A stretch of 32,855 nt of DNA from Verrucomicrobiota bacterium (GTDB lineage Bacteria > Verrucomicrobiota > Verrucomicrobiia > Opitutales > Opitutaceae): assembly GCA_016235555.1 (NCBI GenBank), contig JACRKC010000046.1:1-32855 (forward strand). Reading direction: 5' to 3'. The notes below the pieces were generated by a model. That model was not told where the DNA came from, did not search any database, and was given only the letters and a program-made list of their open reading frames with translations. Below, piece after piece: positions 22,563 through 29,593 of the stretch. Both the position numbers and the translations under genes were made by a program. The stretch's first letter is position 1. Every line of letters starts with the position of its first letter.

Positions 22563-23687
22563 TCACGGTTTTTTCACGGACTGCCACCGCCCGCCGGCTT
22601 TCGCGCTGGCGGCGATGGCATCGGCGATCCGCGCGATGCGCAGGCCGGTCGCGAACGTGGGAAAGGCGATCTCGTCGGCTTCGCGCGGATCGCGGCCCTC
22701 GGCGATGAATCCGAGGATGTTGCGCATGAGATTGCGGAACGCATCGGGCCACGCCTCGGCGTGCCCGCCGGGCAGCGCGGCGTAGTGCCGCACCCCGGGG
22801 TCGAGCAGCGCCGGATCCTTGCGCAGGAGCTGGTTCGGCGCGTCGCGGTGACCGAGCCACAGTTCGTCGGGGCGCTCCTGTTCCCAGCGCAGCGAAGCGT
22901 GTGAGCCGCTGACCTCGATCGTGAGATCGTTCTTGTGCCCGGCGCAGAGGGCGCTGGTGGCGAAGTGGCCGCGCGCGCCGTGGTCGAACTCGCACACGAT
23001 CAACCCGAGGTCGGGCACCTGCACACGGACGGTGCGCCCCCGCGTCGGCCGGCGCACGCGCATCGCGGTCGAGAGATCGGCGAGGACGCGCACGATGCGG
23101 CGGCCCGTGACATGCTGGGCGAGGTCATACCAATGCGCCCCGGCGTCGGCGATCATGCCGAGGGCGCCCGCCCGCTCCGGTTGGAGGCGCCAGTTGAAAT
23201 CGGTGTCCTTGAGCAGCCACTCCTGGAGGTAGTGGCCGCGCACGAGCCGCACCTCGCCAAGATCGCCGCGGGCGATGATGGCGCGGGCGTGCTGGAGCAT
23301 GACGTTGTAGCGGATGTTGAACGTGACGGCGTGCACCACGCGCGCGCGCTGTGCGCCGGCGAGCATCCGCGCCGCTTCGGCGGAGGAGGTCGCCAGCGGC
23401 TTGTCGACGATGACGTGCTTGCCGGCGGCGAGCGCGGCGAGGGCGATGGGGCCGTGCAGGTGCGTGGGCGTGGCGATGTCGATGACATCGATCGCCGGAT
23501 CGGCGGTGAGCGTGCGCCAGTCGCCGGTGGCCCGGGCGACGCCGGATTGCTCCGCCTTCGCGTGCGCGCCGGCCGCATCGCTCGTGGCGATCGCCACGAC
23601 TTCGGCGAGGCCGGTGCGGCGGATGGCTTCGAGGTGGTGGGGGCCGATGAAACCGAAGCCAACCAGTCCGACGCGGATTTTTTTCAT
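22563..23687 (-). CDS. Cytosolic Gfo/Idh/MocA family dehydrogenase
   Basis: A 374-residue NAD(P)-dependent sugar or polyol dehydrogenase. The N-terminal Rossmann motif is VGLVGFGFIGPHH (residues 6-18), the catalytic-lysine motif HVIVDKPLA has Asp-Lys-Pro at 95-97, and ADAGAHWYDLAQH contains the likely catalytic His. No signal peptide, unlike the two exported paralogues in the window. C-terminal block PGGHAEAWPDAFRNLMRNIL is typical of a branch annotated as glucose 6-dehydrogenase-like or inositol dehydrogenase-like. It is transcribed just ahead of the isomerase-like gene and separated from the alcohol dehydrogenase gene by a gap holding repeat B2. Confidence 0.93.
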   Translation of the reverse strand: MKKIRVGLVGFGFIGPHHLEAIRRTGLAEVVAIATSDAAGAHAKAEQSGVARATGDWRTLTADPAIDVIDIATPTHLHGPIALAALAAGKHVIVDKPLATSSAEAARMLAGAQRARVVHAVTFNIRYNVMLQHARAIIARGDLGEVRLVRGHYLQEWLLKDTDFNWRLQPERAGALGMIADAGAHWYDLAQHVTGRRIVRVLADLSTAMRVRRPTRGRTVRVQVPDLGLIVCEFDHGARGHFATSALCAGHKNDLTIEVSGSHASLRWEQERPDELWLGHRDAPNQLLRKDPALLDPGVRHYAALPGGHAEAWPDAFRNLMRNILGFIAEGRDPREADEIAFPTFATGLRIARIADAIAASAKAGGRWQSVKKP

Positions 23688-23770
23688 GGGGCCCGCCCGG
23701 AGGCGTCAGCGGTTTTTCTTCACCGCCCGCTCCTGGTTGGCAACGGGAATATTGCCCGGCACGGTCCGGC

Positions 23771-23910
23771 GGGTGAAACCGGAAGTGAGGTCAGCAAACA
23801 GTGCCTTGGTTGTAGCGGCGGTCTGTGACCGCCGAACGAGAACCCTTGGCGCATCGCCGGCGGTCGCAGACCGCCGCTACAGCTGGCTGACCTCACTTCC
23901 TGCTGCACCC
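23771..23910. repeat. Family B MITE-like element, copy B2
   Basis: A 140-bp element with ends GGGTGAAACCGGAAGTGAGG and GGGTGCAGCAGGAAGTGAGG (complement of the right end). Its internal sequence is almost identical to B1, apart from a 3-nt deletion in the left GCGGCGG arm. It fills most of the gap 23688-24018; the remaining 108 bp to the alcohol dehydrogenase stop codon contain G+C-rich sequence without a recognised feature. Confidence 0.88.
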
Positions 23911-24018
23911 CGGTCCGGCCGCCGCGACGTTGACCGGGCCGGGCGCAATCGAGGGCGGGTGCGCGGCCGGTGCCGGCGCCGGCGAGGAGGAAGACTTGGT
24001 CGAGCCGGCGGGGCATGG

Positions 24019-25047
24019 CTACGGCGTCAGCAGCACTTTGACCGCCTCCTTGCGCTCGAACAGATCGAATCCCTGCCGCCACTCGGCGAGCGGGAGGCGA
24101 TGGGTGACGATGCGCGTGGGCTTCAATCCTTGGGCGAGCAATTTCATGGTGCGCGACCACGTGGCGACGGTGTAGCCGACCGAGCCGGCGACGCGGAGCT
24201 GGCGGAATCCGACGCGGTCAAACGGGACCGTGATGTCGCGGCCGAAGTGACCGACCTGAGTGTAGCTGCCGAGCGGGCGGAGGGCGTCCAGGCACGCGCG
24301 CGCGGAGGCGGCGGCGCCGGCCACCTCGAAAGCGACATCGACGCCAGCGCCGCCGGTTTCGGTGCGGACGATCTCGTCGAGATTTTCCTTTTGGACATCA
24401 ACGACGCGGGCGGCGCCGAGTTGTTGCGCGAGGGCGAGGCGGGTGGCGTCGGCGGTGGTGCCGGCGACAATCGTCTTGATGCCGTGATGCACCAGCACGA
24501 GCAGACAGAGCAGGCCGATGGGGCCGGGGCCGGAAACGAGGGCGACATCGCCGGGACGCACGTCGGTGATCTCGGCGACGGCGTGGACGGCGGCGGCGAG
24601 CGGCTCGACGAGCGCGCCTTCTTCGTCGGGGAGATTGTCGTCGAGCCGGAAAAGCTGGTCGGGCCGCACGCAGGCGTAGCGGGTGAACGCGCCGTTCACG
24701 CCGTGACCCATGCCGCGGCGCTCGGGGCAGAACATGAAATCGCCACTGCGGCACCAGCGGCACCGGCCGCATGTCACGGCGGTCGCGCCCAGCACGGCGT
24801 AGCGGGCGGCGCGGTCGACTGTGCCGCGCACGGCGGCGCCTTCCTCGACGACGCGGCCGACGAATTCGTGGCCGAGGATGACGGGCGGGAAGTTGCGAAA
24901 GGTGTCGTGCAGCACATGCACGTCCGTCCCGCAGAGGCCGCACGCGGCGACCTCGAGTCTGACCTGGTGGTCCGCGGGCCCAGGCTCGGGCACGTCGCGC
25001 AGTTCGACGTGACCGGGGCCGGCCGCATATTTGACGAGCGCCCTCAT
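24019..25047 (-). CDS. Zinc-dependent medium-chain alcohol/polyol dehydrogenase
   Basis: A 342-residue member of the threonine/sorbitol dehydrogenase branch. The catalytic zinc site is Cys39 in CGLCGTDVH with His60-Glu61 in ILGHEFVG. The structural zinc site Cys93, Cys96, Cys99 and Cys107 is complete. The Rossmann glycines are SGPGPIGLLC. It would oxidise a secondary alcohol of a polyol, or reduce a ketose, with NAD(H). The ATG at 25047 starts the conserved part. The transketolase C-subunit gene ends 20 bp upstream, so these form one operon. Substrate is inference only: polyol to ketose feeding the transketolase is plausible. Confidence 0.92.
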   Translation of the reverse strand: MRALVKYAAGPGHVELRDVPEPGPADHQVRLEVAACGLCGTDVHVLHDTFRNFPPVILGHEFVGRVVEEGAAVRGTVDRAARYAVLGATAVTCGRCRWCRSGDFMFCPERRGMGHGVNGAFTRYACVRPDQLFRLDDNLPDEEGALVEPLAAAVHAVAEITDVRPGDVALVSGPGPIGLLCLLVLVHHGIKTIVAGTTADATRLALAQQLGAARVVDVQKENLDEIVRTETGGAGVDVAFEVAGAAASARACLDALRPLGSYTQVGHFGRDITVPFDRVGFRQLRVAGSVGYTVATWSRTMKLLAQGLKPTRIVTHRLPLAEWRQGFDLFERKEAVKVLLTP

Positions 25048-25067
25048 TGCAGAAGGTCCATGCCCGT

Positions 25068-26021
25068 TCACGCTGGCACGGCGGCGGGGCGGAGCAAGGC
25101 TTGGGCGGCCTGCGCAATGTTGGCGGCACGCAGGCCGAACTTGTCGAGCAAGTCCCCGGCCTGGCCCGACTCACCGAACACGTCGCGCACGCCGATGCGA
25201 CGCAGCGGTGTGCCGAGGCCGGCTTCGAGGATCGCGGCGGCGGCGGCCTCGCCGAGGCCGCCGATGATCGAGTGCTCCTCGGCGGTGACGAGGCCGCGCG
25301 TCTGGCGCGCGGCGCGCAACAGCGGTTCCGCATCGAAGGGCTTGATCGTCGGATAGTGCAGCACGCGCGCGCTGATCCCGGCGGCGGCCAGTTGTTCCGC
25401 GGCGCGCAACGCCTCGCCGGCCATGATGCCGGTGGAGACCAGGGTCACGTCGCCGCCGTTGCGCAGGAGTTTCGCGCGGCCGATCACAAACTCGCCGTGC
25501 AGGGCCGGCACGACCGGATAGGTGTCGCGGCCGAAACGCAGATAAACGGGGCCGACGTGCCGCGCCGCGGCCAGCGTGGCGCGGCGCGCCTCCTCGTAGT
25601 CGCCGGGCACGAGCACCGTCATGTTGGGCAGCGCGCGGGCGATGGCGATGTCCTCGCAGGCTTGGTGCGAGGCGCCGTCGCCCCCGGTCGTGATGCCGCC
25701 GTGCGTGGCGGCGACCTTCACGTTGAGCTTCGGGTAGGCGATCGAGTTGCGCAGCTGGTCGCCGGCGCGCGCGGTGGCGAACATGGCGAAGGTCGTGGCG
25801 AACGGCAGGAAGCCCTCGAGAGCGAGGCCGGCGGCGACGGAGAGTTCGTTCTGCTCGGCGGTGCCGCAGTTGATGTGGCGCGACGGAAATTTCTTTTGGA
25901 AATCCGCGGTTTTGGTGGCCTTCGCCACATCGGCGTCGAGCACGAGCAGCTCCGGAATCTCGGTCGCGAGTTCGATGAGGGCGTCGACGTAGCCCTGGCG
26001 GGTCTGCCGGAATTCAGTCAT
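25068..26021 (-). CDS. Transketolase, C-terminal subunit
   Basis: A 317-residue protein comprising the pyrimidine-binding and C-terminal domains of transketolase. The catalytic glutamate that activates thiamine is Glu57 in CGTAEQNELSVAAGLA. ATHGGITTGGDGASHQACED and LRFGRDTYPV follow, with VTAEEHSIIGGLGEAAA in the third domain. It needs the N-terminal subunit, whose gene overlaps by 8 bp upstream. Split transketolases transfer two-carbon units between sugars; those encoded in catabolic clusters often serve unusual sugars rather than the pentose phosphate pathway. Confidence 0.94.
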   Translation of the reverse strand: MTEFRQTRQGYVDALIELATEIPELLVLDADVAKATKTADFQKKFPSRHINCGTAEQNELSVAAGLALEGFLPFATTFAMFATARAGDQLRNSIAYPKLNVKVAATHGGITTGGDGASHQACEDIAIARALPNMTVLVPGDYEEARRATLAAARHVGPVYLRFGRDTYPVVPALHGEFVIGRAKLLRNGGDVTLVSTGIMAGEALRAAEQLAAAGISARVLHYPTIKPFDAEPLLRAARQTRGLVTAEEHSIIGGLGEAAAAAILEAGLGTPLRRIGVRDVFGESGQAGDLLDKFGLRAANIAQAAQALLRPAAVPA

Positions 26022-26862
26022 GGGCCAGCTCCTCCAACGCGAGGGCGAGCTGCGCATCGGACGGCGGGCCGCTGTGCCACGCGGCGGCGCCTTCCATGAA
26101 GGAGACGCCCTTGCCCTTGGTCGTGTTGGCGATGATCATCGTGGGCCGGCCGTCGTGCTCGCGTTTCGCGCGCGCCACGGCGGCGAGGATTTGCGTGAAG
26201 TCGTGGCCGTCGATTTCCCACGAGTGCCAGCCGAACGCGCGCCATTTTTCCGGGAGCGGATCGAGCGGCATCACGTCCTCGGTGTCGCCATCGGTCTGGA
26301 GCCGGTTGCGATCGGTGAAGGCGATGAGGTTCGAGAGATGGTATTTGTTGGCAAACATCGCGGCCTCCCAGATCTGGCCCTCCTGCTGTTCGCCGTCGCC
26401 GCAGAGGGCGTAATAGTAGTGGCTGCCGCCGCGGAGCATTCCGCCGAGCGCCATGCCGCACGCGGTGGAAAGTCCGAGTCCGAGGGTGCCCGTGCTGGCC
26501 TCGATGCCGGGCGTCTTGGCGGAGCACGGGTGTCCCTGGAGATGCGACCCGGGCCGGCGAAAAGTCGCGAGATCGCCGGGCGGAAAATAGCCGCAGTCGG
26601 CGAGCACGGCGTAAATCACCGGCGAGCAATGCCCCTTCGACAGGATGAACCGGTCGCGCTGCGCCCAGCGGGGATTCTGCGGGTCGTGACGCAGCACCGC
26701 GTAATAGAGCGCCGTGACGAGATCGGCCACACCGAGGCTGCCGCCGGGATGGCCGGATTGGCCGGCATGGACCATGCGCAGAATCTCGCGCCGGATCGCG
26801 CGGGCCTTGCCGCGCAGCCGCGCGAGATCGACGGTCGGGGTTGGAGCGAGCAGCGCGGTCAT
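26014..26862 (-). CDS. Transketolase, N-terminal subunit
   Basis: A 282-residue protein with the thiamine diphosphate domain. The motif GDGEQQEGQIWEAAMFANKY (residues 155-174) and its ending NR (186-187) bind the diphosphate through magnesium. SGHPGGSLGVADL (36-48), SKGHCSPVIYAVL (75-87) and TGTLGLGLSTACGMA are further hallmarks. It overlaps the C-subunit gene by 8 bp, ensuring stoichiometric synthesis. The AraC-type regulator gene lies 147 bp upstream on the same strand. Confidence 0.94.
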   Translation of the reverse strand: MTALLAPTPTVDLARLRGKARAIRREILRMVHAGQSGHPGGSLGVADLVTALYYAVLRHDPQNPRWAQRDRFILSKGHCSPVIYAVLADCGYFPPGDLATFRRPGSHLQGHPCSAKTPGIEASTGTLGLGLSTACGMALGGMLRGGSHYYYALCGDGEQQEGQIWEAAMFANKYHLSNLIAFTDRNRLQTDGDTEDVMPLDPLPEKWRAFGWHSWEIDGHDFTQILAAVARAKREHDGRPTMIIANTTKGKGVSFMEGAAAWHSGPPSDAQLALALEELAHD

Positions 26863-26947
26863 GCGGAAGCGGACGGGGGAGGAAAGCCGGGGTGGCGACG
26901 CCCACCGGGGGACGATACCGCGGTGGCTGGGCTGGATCGACGAGTGT

Positions 26948-26963
26948 GGCTCACGGGTGAGCC
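26948..26963 (-). terminator. Hairpin between the AraC and transketolase genes
   Basis: GGCTCAC (26948-26954) and GTGAGCC (26957-26963) are perfect complements with only 2 bases between them (in practice a 4-nt loop). It lies 46 bp after the AraC-type gene. No T-tract follows, so termination is uncertain; it could also be a regulator-binding dyad for the transketolase promoter. Confidence 0.35.
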
Positions 26964-27009
26964 CATCCTAGCGGTCCGCGGGCCGGGCGTCGTTAGCCGC
27001 GGCGGAAAC

Positions 27010-27864
27010 TCATTTCGCGCCGGCGGAAAGCCGCGCCAGCGGTTGCAACCGCCACTCGGTCGGCGCGGCGCCGGTCTGCTGCCGGAAGGCGCGGGCGAAT
27101 TCGTGCTGCCGGTGATAGCCGCAGCGCTGGGCGATTTCCTTGATGCTGAGGGAGGATTCCAGGAGCAGATTCTTCGCGTGCTGGAGGCGGAGGCGCAGCA
27201 TCATGTCGCGCGGCGAGCAGCCAAAGGCCCGTTTGAATCCGTGGCGCAGCGAATCGTAGTTCGGCAGCTCGTGGATGCGCTGCTGGAAATCGCCGGGCTC
27301 GCCCACCGAGGCGTTCACCAGGTGCCAGAGTTTGATGAGGTCGGGGTGGGCGACGGCCGGCGTGAGCGTCTCCGTGGCCAGGCCCTCGGCCCACCGCTGC
27401 ACCGCGATGAGCAGGAGGCTGAGCCAGGCGTTCTCCGCCGCGGGGCGCAGCGTCTGCTCGCGCGTGCGCTCGTTGAGCAGTTGGAGAAAAAGCCAGCGGA
27501 AGGTCTCGGCTTGTTCCGCGCGCAGCGTCCAGGCGCGGCGGGCCGGATCGGGGTTGGCGAGGGCGGGAAAACCCGCGAGCAGGGAGAGTGGCGCCGAGAA
27601 GTGCACCACCCAGAATCGCGGCGACTGCTTCTCGCTGCTCCAGCTCGCGTGGCTTTCGCCCGCGTGATAAAAGAGCAGGGTGTCCCGCGGCGTGGCGAGT
27701 CTGCCCGGCGGGTAGCCGATCGTGGCGGAATCGTCGGAGACGAACGTGAACTCGCAGAACGAGTGGTTGTGCCACGGGTAGTGCTGGCCGGGCGTGGCGG
27801 CGAGGCAGCGCATCGAAATGAGCGCGGGCTCGGGCGAAGGCGCGGGGGTGGTCCGGGAGTTCAC
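27010..27864 (-). CDS. AraC family transcriptional regulator
   Basis: A 284-residue regulator. The N-terminal half is a cupin-like sensing domain (GQHYPWHNHSFCEFTFVSDD, then DTLLFYHAGESHASW). The C-terminal AraC DNA-binding domain spans about residues 180-275 with two helix-turn-helix motifs; the signature is SIKEIAQRCGYHRQHEFARA followed by FRQQTGAAPTEWR. It probably senses a sugar and controls the transketolase/dehydrogenase genes downstream, the divergent secreted-protein genes at 28038 onward, or both. The start is GTG at 27864. The divergent intergenic gap is 173 bp and should hold its operator, though no clear dyad was identified. Confidence 0.92.
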   Translation of the reverse strand: MNSRTTPAPSPEPALISMRCLAATPGQHYPWHNHSFCEFTFVSDDSATIGYPPGRLATPRDTLLFYHAGESHASWSSEKQSPRFWVVHFSAPLSLLAGFPALANPDPARRAWTLRAEQAETFRWLFLQLLNERTREQTLRPAAENAWLSLLLIAVQRWAEGLATETLTPAVAHPDLIKLWHLVNASVGEPGDFQQRIHELPNYDSLRHGFKRAFGCSPRDMMLRLRLQHAKNLLLESSLSIKEIAQRCGYHRQHEFARAFRQQTGAAPTEWRLQPLARLSAGAK

Positions 27865-28037
27865 GCGTGGGGTCAGCAGTAGTTCCGCCCGCCAGGCGGC
27901 GGCAAGCGCCGATTCGCTCCGACCGGCGGGAATTCCGCCGCGGCGAAATCATTTTCCACCGCGGCTGAATGCAACGGCCCCGCCGGTGTCTAGCATGTCG
28001 GCTCCGTCCCCCAACCCGCTTGTTCACTCCCTTGCCC

Positions 28038-29324
28038 ATGACCAGCCACATTCTCCCCACGCTCCGCCATCGGCTCGCTGCAGCGCTGGCGCTCGCGTTG
28101 TCCGGCGCCGGCGGCGCACTCGCGCAGGAGGTGTTCCGCGAAGTCACCTACACCTACGGTGCGCCGGCGACCACGCACTTCGCCGAACTCGATCCCGACA
28201 CCAAGCGCGTCTTCACCGGCGAACACGCGGGCATGGCGACCATGAAACGCCACCAGCCCAAGCCCGTGAAACTCGATGTCGCCGGCGCCACGCGGGCCGA
28301 ACTCAGCGCCGAATACTGGGGCGGCCACATCGGCACGGCCGGCCAGCGGTTCCGCGTCAACGACGGCGGCTGGATCGACCTCCCGACGTTGTCCGGCACA
28401 CCGGCGGAGCCGCAGCGATTCTACCGCACGCTGCTCGGCAACAACGCCGCGCCCATCCCGCTCGCCCAGTTGCGCGACGGCGAAAACATCTTCCGCTTCA
28501 CCGCCGGCAAGCAGGTCGCCTATTTCAACGACTGGGGCTTTTACTGGATCTACGATTTCACGGCGCGCGTTTACTACGACCCCGCGACGAAACCGCACCC
28601 GAAGGGCGAGATGATCCAGCCGAAGGACGGCGCGACGTTTGGCGACGGGCTCCGGTTGGAAGTCGCGGTGGAAGGCGCCGGCGACGCGATCGCCCGGGTC
28701 GAGTTCATCGGCGAATACGACGACTTCGACTGGGACGGCGACGGCGTGTGGCGCGAGTGGCAGTATTCGACGCACCACGGCGTGCTGCAGCACCACCTCG
28801 GCACGGTCACGACGCCGCCGTGGCGGGTGAAATATGATGCGCGCTGGCTGCCCGACCAATCGCAACCGGTCCGCGTGCGCGCGCGCATCACCGATCGCAG
28901 CGGGCTCACCTATCTCACGCCGTCGGTCGGCAACCTCGTGCAGCAACGCGAGCATCGCGGCGTGCGCATGATCAAGTGCGATGTCGTGCCCGAGCGCTGG
29001 GCCTCGCGCGCCGGCCGCGAATCGCCGAAGGGCGGCTTCACGCTCACGGGCGCCGATCTGGCCAACGCGACTTTTGCGCGGCTCGTCGTCTCGACGTGGA
29101 GCGGCGACGTGGAGGACACGAGCGTCCACGAACTGCGGCTGAACGGCCAGCGGCTCGCGAGCCGCTTCGGTGAATTCCACAATTACGATCAGGACGCCCT
29201 TGAAGTGCCGCTCCACCTGCTGAAGCCGGGCCGCAACGAGATCACGCTCTTCTCCACGTTCATGGGCCACATGTTCGAGATCAACTGGCCCGGCCCGGCG
29301 CTCCTGATCGAATACAAGAAATGA
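28038..29324 (+). CDS. Secreted protein of unknown function with Ig-like central region
   Basis: A 428-residue protein with a Sec signal peptide (RLAAALALALSGAGGALAQ) ending near residue 30. I do not recognise a catalytic domain. The N-terminal part (AELSAEYWGGHIGTAGQRFR, then FNDWGFYWIYDFTARVYY) looks like a beta-sandwich, and a central segment (MIQPKDGATFGDGLRLEVAV) resembles an Ig-like fold. An acidic DDFDWDGDGVW loop could bind calcium. The C-terminal part (SWSGDVEDT-like and GRNEITLFST) again suggests a beta-sandwich. The ATG at 28038 is chosen because it precedes the signal peptide closely. It is divergent from the AraC gene, and the next secreted protein follows after a palindromic repeat. 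A carbohydrate-related role is inferred from context only. Confidence 0.75.
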   Translation: MTSHILPTLRHRLAAALALALSGAGGALAQEVFREVTYTYGAPATTHFAELDPDTKRVFTGEHAGMATMKRHQPKPVKLDVAGATRAELSAEYWGGHIGTAGQRFRVNDGGWIDLPTLSGTPAEPQRFYRTLLGNNAAPIPLAQLRDGENIFRFTAGKQVAYFNDWGFYWIYDFTARVYYDPATKPHPKGEMIQPKDGATFGDGLRLEVAVEGAGDAIARVEFIGEYDDFDWDGDGVWREWQYSTHHGVLQHHLGTVTTPPWRVKYDARWLPDQSQPVRVRARITDRSGLTYLTPSVGNLVQQREHRGVRMIKCDVVPERWASRAGRESPKGGFTLTGADLANATFARLVVSTWSGDVEDTSVHELRLNGQRLASRFGEFHNYDQDALEVPLHLLKPGRNEITLFSTFMGHMFEINWPGPALLIEYKK

Positions 29325-29364
29325 TGTTTCTCGATGTTTTCAGTGGAGCGATGGCTCCGTGGCT

Positions 29365-29550
29365 GGAGCCCCGAAGGGGCGGGATTCGAAAGCCCAAGGC
29401 AACGCCCTGGGAATCCGATGAAGAGAATTTTTTTCGCCCTGAAGGGGCGAAACCGGCCGGGTGTTGCGCCCCTTCAGGGCACGGATTTTACCGTGAATTT
29501 TTCCCAGGGCGTTGCCCTGGGCTATCCACTTTTTGCCCCTTCGGGGCTCC
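29365..29550. repeat. Compound palindromic repeat (GCCCCGAAGGGGC / CAACGCCCTGGG type)
   Basis: Nested arms are visible. GGAGCCCCGAAGGGGC starts at 29365 and is mirrored by GCCCCTTCGGGGCTCC ending at 29550. AGCCCAAGGCAACGCCCTGG is mirrored by CCAGGGCGTTGCCCTGGGCT. The central CGCCCTGAAGGGGCG and GCGCCCCTTCAGGGC are also inverted. The unit is a typical mosaic of interspersed palindromes. It separates the two secreted-protein genes and contains no stop codon in the downstream gene's frame. Confidence 0.85.
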
Positions 29551-29593
29551 CAGTCACCGGCAGCCAGCCATTGGCACCAGCGGAGAACCAGCC

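Noticed and set aside
24019-26862. Sulfo-transketolase (sulfoquinovose) pathway as firm assignment
   Set aside because: Split transketolase and a sulfite module are present in the window, but no sulfoquinovosidase, isomerase specific to it, or sulfoacetaldehyde gene is seen.
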